A stretch of 64,000 bases of DNA from Sipunculus nudus (taxonomy: Eukaryota; Annelida; Sipuncula; Golfingiida; Sipunculidae): positions 54,138,917-54,202,916 of the forward strand of contig CM049319.1 in NCBI GenBank assembly GCA_026874595.1, written 5' to 3'. Positions 14,901 through 24,300 of this stretch are shown piece after piece; positions within the stretch are counted from its first letter, which is position 1; every line of letters starts with the position of its first letter. Position numbers and translations under genes: made by a program. The notes beneath the pieces are model-generated. The model saw nothing but the letters and a program-made list of their open reading frames with translations. It was not told where the DNA came from and did not search any database.

Positions 14901-17900
14901 TTTATTTTATTAAATGTATACAGTTGAAATATAACTAATTAACAACATACATACAGGGCAAAACCTGATCTCCAATTCTGCTGAGGCAGGAAAATAATGA
15001 ACAAATGTTTGTATTAGATCCTCATTTTTTATCACATTATTTTTTTTTATTATAAGTTTATATTTCTATACATTTCCAATATAACATATATATCTGAATA
15101 TAAAAGTTGATTCATAATTCTCAATTGCATCATCATAAGTCTTTATCTTGTCAGATATCACCACATCATGCATACAAATGTTTATTTATTTTTTATCACA
15201 AAAATATATCTTTTAAATCTGCAAAACAATAAATATCTAAAAATAATACTTGATTTAGATTTCACAATTTTAAATGTGTCTTTATTTATCCATAATGTGC
15301 TTCATATTTTATAAATTTAAGCATACTGATGGGTTTAATTATATTTATTAAAATCATTTAAAAGAAAATTGATTTCTTTAAAAATGCTTATTTAACACAA
15401 CATGGCATTTTCTAGATTACACCTTGAATTACTTTTTCATGGGGAGTTCTTGCATATCATAGTGGAAACAGCATTACAATTAAGGAGATACAGTGAAAAC
15501 AATTTAACATATACTGCATAACACTTGGTGGGTTGGGTTTGCGGGGGGGGGGGGGGGGGGGGGGGAGGGGGGGGGGCGCGGAATTGGGGTTGTGATATGA
15601 GAATAACTGTACACCTGTCACAGCAGGGGATCTCCCCCAGTGACTGTAACAAATCAGAAACCCTGGCATAGCTGACTTCCAGTGACCTGGAGTAGGGCCC
15701 TGCATCTGTAATCAGACAAATGACTACAATAGAGCCTCAAGAAAAAAATCAATAACTAGCTTAATTTTCAAGCTTTTATTTTCAAATATCAGATTTGAAC
15801 AAATTTAATACTTATGTTTACATGCTGTGAAAATTAAATCAATGGTACTTACAGGAAAAAAACGTGCCATGGTCAAATTTGGGCAAAATTTAAGGTACTG
15901 ATTTTATTTTTATGCTAATAACTTAAAAAATTTACAAAATTCAGATCAAATTTTGGGTAAACAATTGAATCTTAATTATACATAGATATATACTTGGGGA
16001 AAATAGACTCTAGTTTAAAAATTTTCATGTTAAGTGAGTAAATATTTTTCCTGATTTTTTACAAAGTCCATTTTGTTCGGGTCCATAACTTAAAGAAATT
16101 ATACTTAACAGACTTAATTTCTGGCATGTACATAGGAACTATATACTAGGAATATTTATGGTAAATATGAAGAAAAACAGATGAGTGGTTTTGATATAAG
16201 GCAGTAAAATAGGTTTTTAATAAAAATTGAGGTTTTTCCTTAATTTTTCAAAGGAAAGAAGTCACAAAGACCCAGTTTTCGGCTTGGTAGGAGATCTTGG
16301 GGACATCTAACATTATGCCAAATTTTGGATTCCTAGGTCTTATGGTTTCAAAATGTGCCACATCTAGGGACGGACGGATGACGGACAATGGACCAAGACT
16401 TTAGCTCAGATGACTTATAGTCAGCTGAGCTAATAAAATGATTAAAAAGCTATCATGCCCCAGTTTGTTTCTCTGAATGTGGGTTAGTCATGACAGCCTT
16501 AGAGGAGAAACCTCCATTGGATCAAAGTCATTCAGGCATCCTCCTTCACTGGACTCTAGTTTCCCCATAAGTTTATGACAACAGGCTGCAAATGTCACCC
16601 TGTAGCCTGCCCTTGACAATATGTAATTTTTTGGTAGCTTAGGAAGATGCTATAAAGATGATACAGCCTAATGAGAAATTAAGGTTCCACCAGCCAGATT
16701 AGTAACATAGGCGGTAGCACAAGCTATAGTGGCTGCTGGCAACAGTGAAACCTGAACCTGAAGGAACTTGCCAAATGGATATCAAGCTTATATATTAATA
16801 AACCTCCTGAAATTATTCATCCTGATTAACAAATAATGTTAATTTAATTAAATTTTACAAAGTGATTCTTAGTTTGATCTGGTGTAATCCTGTATAATCC
16901 GGATAAAACTGGATAAAAGTTCTGGGTTTTATCCATTGTCCTGGATAAAACAAATTTTATTCATATAAAATATAACCCTGCAGTGTATGAAATACTTTTT
17001 TATGGTAAGGTGCACCTGTGCACCACAGCTTATACAACTGGGTGCACAAAGTAATTTCAAGGTGCACAAATACATTAATGTCATTACAGTTATGTTATTA
17101 CAATCATATTATATTTTACACACATATTTCAGTGCAGTAAAAAATAATCTACGGGTTTAAACCCAGTCAGAATGGAACCTTAAATAATATCTATCTAAAG
17201 AAAAGGTCTGATCACTGGATCTGTATACATGTAGTGTCTTGTGTGATGTCATGTTTTAGTTTATATATCCTTGTTTGATCATCTGGACTGTCAGATGTGC
17301 AAGTGCCTAATGATCCTGCAGATTCTGTCCTAGTTACCGGCCTCAGGTGCACACTGTGCACCCTGCAGTGATACAGTGTGTGCACAAAATGTTTTTTAGG
17401 TGCATCTGTGCACCTAGGCACCCAGTATTTCGAACACTGCCCTGTTAAAAATATAACCAAGTATTTACACTTGGAATACCTGATGTTAATTTTTCCATAA
17501 ATGTGATTACAATTTGATTATATGCTACATGGAATTACAAGGTAACATGCTTAATAAAGTATAACCATTACCTTGTGTTGCAAATCATGTTATAAATTTA
17601 CCATGGCACATGCTGCTTTTACTAAAAGTGCTGGGCTCCAAGTAAAATTTGGGTAAATTTATATTTAATAATATATTTACAAATACAATATTATTGAAGA
17701 CTGATCACATTTTGGCAAATTCCCGGCTGAAAGAATGATCACCTTTAAATGGACAAATACATTTAAATGATGGAAGAATCACAGGTCAGTGACCTCTACC
17801 CCCCCCCCCCCGTGTTATATGTTTACAACAACATGGATAGAATATATCAGTTGTTATGGTATGTAGTACCATCTCCAAACTTGAAAGGGTACCATACAAC

Positions 17901-18430
17901 AAATACAGGAATGTCAACGTCATAATTTATAAATCTCATTAATTAATCAGCTAACACCCTCTCATGAACACAGTGGCATCAATGACCTTTGAAATGTCTT
18001 CCTGTTTCAATATTATTACTGCTGTTTGTACTAAGTCGAAGCATATGAATATTATATACTAATAATAAGGGAAAGATCTATATGTCAAACCTTTACAACA
18101 GCTGAACAAGGGAGACATCAGAGAAAAATTAGAAGACCAGCTATTCTACAAATTACCCTGTGGATAATATTAATATATTACCTGTTCCTTGGCTTTCAAA
18201 TTGAGGAAATTCCATGAATAATATTACAAGTAAGCCAGCACATCTAGCGAGCTCCGTCCCGTTGGCAGTGTTTTCAACAACATCCAGCGACACAAGAAAA
18301 TCGATAATTACAAGTCGAGGTACTGCCACTACTGGGTGAAAATGCTGCACAAAACTTTCATACAAACCTGGTGATTTTGAATAGCAACTCTCAGCTGAGC
18401 CTGGATGTTATCCAAGTCGGCTCGTGACAT
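321..18430 (-). CDS. PHF21A: PHF21A (BHC80) homologue, N-terminal half, gene span, 3' partial
   Basis: Six minus-strand exons join in consistent phase: 18430-18368, 10330-10298, 7034-6969, 5091-4861, 2250-2101 and 372-321, giving about 198 codons before the left edge. In vertebrates PHF21A is the PHD-finger subunit of the LSD1/CoREST/HDAC complex and reads unmethylated H3K4; that role is family knowledge. What is visible is the start MSRADLDNIQAQLRVAIQNH, then VLVARMKNDPQ, the predicted coiled coil NAGLQKQLHEMQTKITSLSD, and VQQLRKDLV. Each aligns exon by exon with the vertebrate N-terminus, with 11- and 22-codon exons of identical length. A Ser/Thr/Val/Pro-rich linker follows. KLEYMAALDLVT matches the vertebrate KLAFMVSLGLVT block that precedes the basic, AT-hook and PHD regions. 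The linker is much shorter than in human, so an exon may have been missed. The PHD finger is not in the window. Confidence 0.9.
650..745. repeat. Two decayed copies of the 66-bp PHF21A donor minisatellite
   Basis: GAGGACTGTACAATATCTAA near 653 and ACAATATCTGAGC near 727 reproduce the unit found at 1545-2124, with CCACACTCACTCTGATT between them. They lie about 0.8 kb away within the same intron. Confidence 0.7.
1005..1255. mobile_element. Copy of the CACTGCAGTC inverted-repeat family (partial)
   Basis: TTATACACTGTAGTCATTC at about 1029 and GCTGCTTTGTA nearby match the left end of the element at 45222-45545. The interior (ACCAATAAGAGC, TAATTGGTCAGA) is inverted-repeat-like. A clear right end was not found. 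Confidence 0.5.
1255..1415. mobile_element. Pogo-like terminus (solo end)
   Basis: Text of the form TAAGACCACC twice, ending in AAGTTTTACTGTA at about 1403-1415, resembles the ends of the larger element at 2714-4435, whose left end is TACAGTAAAACCTGAGAG. Only one terminus is apparent. Confidence 0.4.
1545..2124. repeat. 66/67-bp minisatellite beside and into PHF21A exon 5
   Basis: Nine unit starts (CTGATTCAGACAGGACTGTA) lie at 1545, 1612, 1679, 1745, 1812, 1878, 1938, 2004 and 2070, spaced 66-67 bp apart with one 60-bp unit. The last unit runs into the exon, so each unit is a copy of the exon's 3' end plus its donor and early intron. Some units keep GT at the donor position (near 1575 and 1707); others have AT. 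Two decayed units lie apart at about 650-745. Confidence 0.9.
2101..2250 (-). CDS. PHF21A: PHF21A coding exon 5, Ser-rich linker; donor lies in a minisatellite unit
   Basis: Fifty codons (QSHRPAILSKQQASTSSS... to ...VPPSEKK) between a TTTTACCAG acceptor and an AAAAAG|GTCAGA donor, phase 0. The product is basic, Ser-rich and disordered-looking, as expected just before the conserved KL-x-(F/Y)-M block. The last ~25 nt of the exon and the donor belong to the first unit of the 66-bp minisatellite to the left. The AG at 2248-2249 is an alternative acceptor three bases in. Confidence 0.8.
2886..2909. repeat. (TA)n microsatellite
   Basis: An uninterrupted TA run inside the pogo-like element. Confidence 0.9.
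3247..3582. mobile_element. Harbinger-like MITE nested in the pogo-like element
   Basis: The 336-bp element has ~35-bp inverted ends: GGCCAAAATAAAAAAAAGGT then ATGGTTCTCAGGCAC, with the complement at the other end. It is flanked by TTA on both sides, fitting the 3-bp TWA target duplication of PIF/Harbinger elements. A decayed related end lies at about 59825-59885. Confidence 0.7.
4861..5091 (-). CDS. PHF21A: PHF21A coding exon 4, end of coiled coil and low-complexity linker
   Basis: Seventy-seven codons starting KIIVQQLRKDLVTKK, the end of the coiled coil, followed by a Thr/Val/Ser/Pro-rich linker ending in RVPQYP. The acceptor is TTGCAG and the donor is CCG|GTAAGT, phase 0. Vertebrate PHF21A has a longer Gln/Pro/Thr-rich linker here. 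Several plus-strand open frames across this exon are shadows. Confidence 0.88.
5335..5722 (-). mobile_element. Hairpin family 1 copy, minus orientation
   Basis: The hairpin AGCTCAGATGACT / AGTCAGCCGAGCT ends at about 5720, preceded by the GACGGACA region. The body is complementary to the copies at 41534 and 41908, including GGCACAAATCGTAAC-type and CTTGGAAACC-type text. It lies in the region upstream of PHF21A exon 4. Confidence 0.75.
5737..6221 (-). mobile_element. Hairpin family 4 copy (TATTATGG box)
   Basis: The plus strand ends GGTATACCATAATACTCCCG then TCATATGATGGGCATAT. Its complement is the start of the same family at 63516. The body has the GATGACCTCTGACCTCATT text shared with 12375-12545, 38525-39110 and 46045-46420. 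Confidence 0.7.
6969..7034 (-). CDS. PHF21A: PHF21A coding exon 3, coiled coil
   Basis: Twenty-two codons, NAGLQKQLHEMQTKITSLSD then KQ, between an ATTTCCAG acceptor and a CAG|GTGAGG donor, phase 0. The leucine/isoleucine heptad spacing indicates a coiled coil. It matches the vertebrate exon residue for residue in length. Confidence 0.92.
7515..7885. mobile_element. CACTGCAGTC-family inverted-repeat element
   Basis: The left end GCAGTGCTTATACACAGCAG and the right end, whose complement is GGCAGTGGTTATACATTGCA, form the termini. GCTCCTTTGTAAAGC and CTTTGCTTTACAAAGC are inner inverted repeats. It is related to 45222-45545. No coding capacity was recognised. Confidence 0.6.
7894..10112. mobile_element. 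TA-flanked TIR element, 2.2 kb, with a CpG-rich interior island
   Basis: The termini are CCGTAAATCCTGTTTTTATA at 7894 and, inverted, CCGTAAATCTTGTTTTTATG ending at 10112, each followed by GCCGC. TA flanks both ends (7892-7893 and 10113-10114), typical of Tc1/mariner-like insertion. Short frames inside show no transposase. The middle (8986-9240) is CpG-rich and promoter-like, unlike the AT-rich rest. It lies in PHF21A intron 2. Confidence 0.65.
8986..9240. promoter_or_regulatory. CpG-rich promoter-like island inside a TIR element
   Basis: The island contains many CpGs and two YY1-like motifs, GAGCCATCTTG near 9075 and ACATGGCGGCA near 9199. A short frame, ATGGCCGGTCGAG, is followed directly by a donor-like GTAAGC at about 9020. 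It looks like a captured or element-borne first exon. Transcription is not shown. Confidence 0.35.
10298..10330 (-). CDS. PHF21A: PHF21A coding exon 2 (33-nt microexon)
   Basis: The exon is VLVARMKNDPQ, with acceptor TTTACACAG and donor CAG|GTAGGT, phase 0 on both sides. The vertebrate counterpart KLVAQMKQDPQ has the same 11-codon length. It is too short for ORF prediction and is recognised by homology and splice sites. Confidence 0.9.
10690..11074 (-). mobile_element. Hairpin family 1 copy with AGATTAAAAT internal repeats
   Basis: It ends on the plus strand with GGCTCAGATGACTTACAGTA and AGCTGAGCTAAAAA. Before that, six to eight degenerate units of the type CTGGGCCGGTCCAGATTAAA (about 30-60 bp apart) fill 10725-10960. 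The function is unknown. Confidence 0.6.
11075..12300. other. Intron 1 of PHF21A, no recognised feature
   Basis: AT-rich sequence without a convincing exon, repeat end or RNA gene. Confidence 0.5.
12300..12545. repeat. Poly(C) tract and family 4 fragment
   Basis: A C16 run at 12301-12316 is followed by a family 4 fragment at 12375-12545, recognised by GGGTATACCATAATACTCCC and ATGACCTCATTAAATATATG. Confidence 0.7.
14533..16433 (-). mobile_element. Hairpin family 1 element, full-length-like, minus orientation
   Basis: The right end is the hairpin AGCTCAGATGACTTATAGTC then AGCTGAGCTAA (to 16433). The left end is CAAGGGACCCTTGGGTCACT then GTGCTCAGCTGA, the complement of the family's other terminus. 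Both termini face as in the copies at 51648-53828 and 30383-31606. Length about 1.9 kb; no coding capacity. Confidence 0.7.
15543..15576. repeat. Poly(G) tract
   Basis: G run with one A interruption, within a family 1 element. The proline-rich minus-strand frames across it are artefacts of the run. Confidence 0.9.
16981..17439. mobile_element. hAT-like MITE with GGTGCACC subterminal palindromes, 459 bp
   Basis: The inverted ends are CAGTGTATGAAATACT and, from the right, CAGTGTTCGAAATACT. CCCTG flanks both sides (16976-16980 and 17440-17444), a 5-bp duplication. GGTGCACCTGTGCACC-type palindromes repeat near both ends. Typical hAT duplications are 8 bp, but a 5-bp group exists, so the superfamily is tentative. 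Confidence 0.6.
18368..18430 (-). CDS. PHF21A: PHF21A coding exon 1 (start)
   Basis: Twenty-one codons from ATG at 18430-18428 to a CAG|GTTTGT donor, phase 0. The peptide is acidic/amphipathic and ends in AIQNHQ, like the vertebrate first coding exon ending in IQVHQ. No other ATG immediately upstream fits the homologue better. Confidence 0.88.
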
Positions 18431-18990
18431 CTTAGCTTGTTTGAAACCCAAATTTGGATCACAAAAGCAGTTTGGTTGAAATTCTTCTATGTCAGTTTAG
18501 CATCACTTGAATGCAGTCTCTCTCATCTGATGAGCGAGTGATCATAACCTCTCTGACAACCAACACAAACACACAAAGTGCCAACGTTGTAAACTTGTTA
18601 GAAACAAGACACCTGACGCCCCGGGTCCAGATCTTCAAATCCAGAAAAGCTAACACTTCACTTTATATCGAAGTTAACCGCAATAATATGCGGATTTATA
18701 GTTGTTCCTTCAGGTTTACAGAAGAGCATTACTCCATAACACGGTCAACACCATTCTTTGATTAGGCCACAAGTTCCCGGATGACACACCCTTCGTTAAA
18801 ATGTTCCGCAAGAAAAAGTACTTCTTTTATGATTGAGGAAACATTTGCTAAATACACGAAATTACATCATTTGGTTTCGCAGGCACACAACATCAGCTAT
18901 TTTCGTTTTGAATTAATGGAAATTACTTGCTTCTCATTGAAACTTTTTATACAGTGATATTCGTCCGCTGTGTAGAAAGAGGTTCGTATG
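18431..18990. promoter_or_regulatory. Bidirectional promoter region between PHF21A and NUP50
   Basis: The PHF21A start codon (18430, minus) and the probable NUP50 first exon (about 18960, plus) are only ~530 bp apart and divergent. The interval is locally richer in CpG than its surroundings (for example ACGCCCCGGG near 18616) and lacks the recognised repeat families. No TATA box stands out. Transcription start sites are inferred, not seen. Confidence 0.6.
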
Positions 18991-19056
18991 AACATGGCGG
19001 CCTCCATGTGAACGTGAGGAAGTTGCGACGCACTCTTAGCCACGGAAAGACTTGCG
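18960..19056 (+). other. NUP50: Probable non-coding first exon (5' UTR) of NUP50 with YY1-like motif
   Basis: AACATGGCGGCC at 18991-19002 matches the YY1 motif that sits just downstream of many housekeeping transcription starts, in the plus orientation. A donor-like CTTGCG|GTAAAA ends at 19056. The coding start exon at 21267 begins after a real acceptor (TATTCAG), so an upstream UTR exon is required. A tiny upstream frame, MNMAASM, runs 18988-19011. The exon start is a guess. Confidence 0.5.
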
Positions 19057-20353
19057 GTAAAACCCATCAAATCTACAAAGGAATATAAAGTAAGAAATGG
19101 GATACAAAATTCTTCACTTACACACATTTTATATCATTAATTTGGTTAGGATTTTGAATGACATACACTTTGTCCTCCTGTTGAAACGCCGGCGTTCACT
19201 TTCATGTTCATTCACTTATTCAGTCAGACGACAACACTCGGTTCAGTTAAAGTCAAGGATATGCACATGCTAGAAGCTTAAGCCAAAAAAAAAAAAAAAA
19301 TTGCTCAGGCCTTTCTGTACTATCTGCAAGTGAAGACATACAATATGCATTTTGTGAATTACAATTTAAACTGTTTCCACAGAAATGAATATGGAAAAAA
19401 GTATTATTTATTATTTAAAAAAAAATAACATTAATATGAATAATAAATTATTATTTAAAAAAATTGGTAATGCTTTTGGTGGCATGGGTTTTAATCTTTT
19501 ATTCCTTACTGCTTCACCTGTAAATTACAGCTTATTAGTATTTCTTTCTATGTAAGGTGTAATTTTCATTTGACGTGACACCTATACTACAGTGGCTTAT
19601 TACTGTACAGAAATTTGAATCGCATATAAGAAATTGTTCATTTTAGTTTTTTCCAAAGACATGTCAGTGTCAGTGTTACAGAGGTGGTTGCGGTAACATT
19701 GAATGCATACTTTCCTAGTGCAAAATATTACCAAGCCATGCAGTTATAACTCAAATGATAAAAGTATATAATTTTGCTTTCTAAAAATATAAAAAGTATT
19801 GCACTGGGGTAAATAAATATTACAATATCAAAACTGAAGTTATATATCACTTACTGCTGAGCAAACATTTACACTGACTAATTGGTTTGGTGGTTCCTGC
19901 TGACCACTTAAGCTTTTATTATGTAATCATCGAACATCAAGGACTTGGCAAGGCACTCCTGTGGGCTATGGTTTCACCTGAGATGTGTTGCAGGGTTCAA
20001 CAAGCTACTCTGTCATTCATGCCATCCAGATACCTCATTTTCAGTCTTCCTAGATGCAGCTAACATTGGTTTTGATTAATTTTGATACATTTGAAAACAA
20101 ATTGAGATGGATGTGAACATGTGAAAATTTTGTGTTAAGTTACAAGTGATTCAAATCATTTGTAGTCTGTTAATAAAATGGAATTCTTGCACATAATAAA
20201 ATTTTTAACAAAAAAATTCCATGTCCTCTGTGCATAAATGTAATGTGGATCAGTCACAATCATAGGCCTACATAATAAAAGAGTTACCAATACCATGCAA
20301 CTGCCTGCTCTAGACTGGTTTGTGTTATGACCAAAGAAAACAGATTGCATATA

Positions 20354-20384
<31 letters not shown>

Positions 20385-21266
20385 ACTGTAAAGAGCACCT
20401 CAGGCTTTCCCAAAATTAAATTTGATAAAATATTTTCTAACCCAAAATTAATGACTGATAAAGGGAAAATTTCTACTCCTTGGCCAATATTTATCAAAGT
20501 TTTATGGGCTTGGGGATCAGACATAATTTCATGCCAAGAAAATCACCAAACAAGATGGCAAAAAACTGAGAGCCTAAGTACTGCCAAAGTGTTTTAGGTG
20601 AGAATGGCTCATCCCTTCCATTTTTGCCGCAAAGATACTGTGGTTGGCTTCATATTCACAGTGTTGAAATTTTGCAATTTTAACCTTTTCACTGTTTTGC
20701 GGGGGTTCATTTTTTTGTGATCCCACCATACAATAGCCTACACAGACTGACAGTATATCCATCATTTTTTTAATTAATTATACAAAGTTATATGTCCACA
20801 AATCGCAAAAAGATTGGACAGGGACCCAAATGAATACCGTATGAGAAAAAACCACTGTTAATTGTTGGCAGATATTTTAAAAATGATTCTTTACGATAAC
20901 TATCTTAGGTTAACGGTAACATATTTAGGATTATTCCTGTTGTTCTGTGTAACACTGGGGGAACTACAGCAAATTACACATTTAGACGGAGCATTTGTAT
21001 CGCTCTTAGCCAGATTATGAAATATATATATGAAAACACTAAACTGCTGAAGATCATCATCTTGAAGATTATATGGATAGAAAATATAAAATTCACCTAA
21101 AAAAAGTATGAATAAAGTATAAAATTGTCTCTTCTGAACAGCCATACTTTTAAAAAGGGTATAGAATGGCATTGCATTATCTTGCCCAGCTGATAGTGTT
21201 CAAGGTAGGTTTGATGTGACATTAGATTCAGACAATTTTGACAGTTGTTGAGCCTTTCTTATTCAG
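19057..21266 (+). other. NUP50: Inferred NUP50 5' UTR intron
   Basis: Bounded by the donor-like GTAAAA at 19057 and the acceptor TATTCAG at 21266. It holds a poly(A) run (about 19285-19300) and an (AT)n-(T)n tract (20349-20384). No other coding exon was recognised. Confidence 0.45.
20349..20384. repeat. (AT)n plus poly(T) tract
   Basis: About 22 bases of AT followed by about 14 T. Confidence 0.9.
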
Positions 21267-21348
21267 GTTTGTAACCACCATGTCCAAAAGAGGAGCAGGA
21301 AAGGAACTGACAGATCGTAACTGGGATGAAGAGGAAGAGCCAGAAGAG
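21267..21348 (+). CDS. NUP50: NUP50 coding exon 1 (ATG at 21280)
   Basis: The exon follows acceptor TATTCAG. ATG 21280-21282 is in a strong ACCACC context. Twenty-three codons, including KELTDRNWDEEEE, end at GAAGAG|GTAATG, phase 0. The ELTDRNWD string is nearly invariant in animal NUP50. Confidence 0.95.
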
Positions 21349-24300
21349 GTAATGGTGTGAAGCACCCTATGAATTGTAATGTATAATAACTAAAATTGCA
21401 GTCTGCAGCAGAAAAAAAACATTGATAAACACGATTTTTATCTGAGCTGACTAAAAGTCATCTGAGCTATAGTTGAGGTCCATTGTCCATCATTCGTCCG
21501 TCTGTCTGTCTGGCATTACATCCATTAGACTTGCACATTTTGAAAAATGTTGGACCTACAAATCTAAAATTCAGCATACTTTTGATGTGCCCAAGATCTC
21601 CAACCAAACCAGAAACTGGGTCACTGCGACTTCCTTCCTTCAAGAAATAAAGGAAAAATCTCAAAATTCCATATTAAGCCTATTATCACACTTCAGGACT
21701 GCCAAATATCAAAACCACTTTTCTGTTTTTTAGCTCAGCTGACTTTCAGTCATGCTGGGCTATAGCGATGGGTCTTTGTCTGGCGTCTGTCCATCCGGCC
21801 GGCCGTCCGGCCGTTAGCAGGGCACAAATCGTAACCATAGGGGCTAGGGCCATGAACCCTAAGCAGATTTAGAGGTTCTAAATAGATCTCCTTGCAAACC
21901 TGAAATTAGGTCACTGTGACCTATATTCTCGAAGTTATGGGGTGTGTTTGCAACCTCCAGAAATAATGCTTTTAGCCAAAATTTTCCATCTTTCACATAC
22001 AGCTCACCTTCCAACAGGGGAAGAACCATAATTATTTTGAGGTCAAAGGTCAAGGTCACAGAACCAACTTCTTTGAAAAGCCTCAGGATGCATTTTAAGC
22101 CAAACCTTTCATCCCAATTCTTTGATCTTTCACATATAGCTCACCTACTAAGTGGGAGAAGAATCCTATAGATGTTGAGGTCAAAGGTCAGGGTCACAGG
22201 ATCCACTTCTTTGAAAAGGTTGTGGACACATTTCAAGCTAAACCTTTCATTCCAAACCTTTCAGCACTGATATCGCTTCTCTGCCAACAGGGGAAAAGAC
22301 CTGTTGATTTTGAGGTCACAGGTCAAGTTCACAGCACCCTCTTCTTGCGTGGAGTCATTTTCAGCAAACTTTTCAATCTATAATTTCCATCTGTCATATA
22401 TGGCTTACCTACCAATAGGGGAAGAAGCCTATTGATGTTGAGTTCAAAAGGTCAAAGGTCAAGGTCACAATATTGTTCTAAATGCTTGTGAACATATTTC
22501 AAGTGAAACTGTTCAACCCAAACCTTCAGTCTTTCACATATGCCACATCTATGCATCACTGAATTTGATTCAAACTTCATATTTTTGGGTCTTTTTGCAT
22601 GAAGAAATAACTAATTGATTTTGAGGTCAGCTGGTCAGGAGGTTAAAGGTTGCAGGTCTAAGTTATTCACTCATTGGTTGCCAAGTAATTACACCCGGCC
22701 AGATGTAAGTGGTTAGTAGTTACCCATCATTTAGAAAGAATCCAGTTGATATGTGGGCAAAAGGCCAAGGTCATAGGTCAGGGATGTTCACAATAACTTA
22801 TTTTGTAGACCATCTCTATTTTTCTTGTTTTCTTGTATATATAACCATATGGCACTCACAACTGGTACGTCTCACTATGTGCCCATAATTGTCAGTGACA
22901 CTTGTGATATATGACTCCCTTTTGTATCAGCTCATGGAGTGATAAGGATATATCATTAGTGCATAACAAAAACACTGTTGTCGGAATGCTTTGGCCAGGC
23001 ATTAAGACTATGAGAGTTAAGTGTTAAGTTTAGCTACTGATTTATAAAATGATGGGAACATTTTGCAGTTTATTTCATGGAATCATAGCAATAAACTTAC
23101 TTTTCTAGATATCTGAATATTATTATACAAATCATCAGATATACCAACAAGTGTTTGTTCTGATAATATGTGGGTCTGTACCAGGATTTAGGATGGCTTT
23201 ATTTGATTACAAGACTCTTAGTGATGCTTTTCTGCATTTCTTTTCTTTTAGGTTTTGCAGTTTACCTACCCTGCTGACCCCATTGAATAGCAAGCTGATA
23301 GTTAAAACAAATTAGACTTGCACTTTTTACATTTGCATGTTCATAAATCTGATATGAGAGCTCTCCAACCTGATCATGCCTTTTGAATTGTTTTGGACAT
23401 TCATAACTGTTACATTCTTTGAAGCAATTGCTACAAGTTTAGTGTCTTATTGGAGGATGTGTGACTTGTCAGAAAACCATGATGTCTGCCAGGTAGCCAT
23501 TTTAGAAATCCTTTTGCCAGGACAGTTTCTGTGATTTTTTTATGATGTTTGGTCCCTTTTAGAGGATGTTTGTTGTTCAATTTTCGACCTGTCAGAAATC
23601 CAATATGGCCACCAGGACGCCATCTTTAAATTCCTTTAAAACATATTATCTCAAGAACTATTAAAGTGAATGCAGTTGGATGTATATTAATGTAATCTTG
23701 CATTGGGTCAAAGATTTCTTAATAAATATGACCATCATTTATGAAAGCTCAGTACAGTTGGCTTGTATTGAATAAAAAATAATATGGAAGCACCCGTTTC
23801 ACAATAATTCTTGCATGGATTTCCTTGCATGATCTTTTGCTATATTTTGACCTTATATGTGGCCTGTGTGGTATTCCTTTTGAGACTGACAGGTATAGAG
23901 CAAGCTGTGGGATTAGTTCCTGATAGCTCAACAACCATACATTTTGCCTAAGACCACCATTCACTATGTTTTAACCAGACATATATGATAAGAATTTATG
24001 GCAATGTAGAAAGTTTAAACAAAATTGGCATATAGGTTCTGCAACAATTTTACTAGAAGTTGTGAATTGCAGCCCATGATGTCGCAGGTCATGCTTGGCA
24101 GCTGAGCGTCATGACCCATGGGTCACTTGTCTTAATATTTACCAGAAGTATTCTCATTTATATATCCTATTTACATGCTAGAAATTAGTCTGTAAATTTT
24201 AATTTCCTTAAGTAATGGGCCCAAACATAATGGACTTGGTAAAACTCAGGAAAAGTATTTGCTCACTTAAGTCCAAAAAGGCATACTAAAATTACAATCT

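Larger units (their letters stand above)
14175..16980. mobile_element. Candidate hAT-like pair of ends with TTTTATCC subterminal repeats
   Basis: CAGGGTTGGCAGTTTTATCC at 14175 faces ATATAACCCTG at about 16970-16980. GGATAAAA/TTTTATCC motifs recur within ~120 bp of each end, as subterminal repeats do in hAT elements. Matching 8-bp flanks were not found, so these may be two separate decayed ends. A family 1 element is nested at 14533-16433. Confidence 0.4.

Noticed and set aside
15437-15705. Proline-rich minus-strand frames
   Set aside because: Produced by the poly(G) tract at 15543-15576.
22000-22600. Regular ~145-bp repetition considered as a CRISPR-like array
   Set aside because: Units are whole tandem repeats without constant repeat and variable spacer, in eukaryotic intron DNA.
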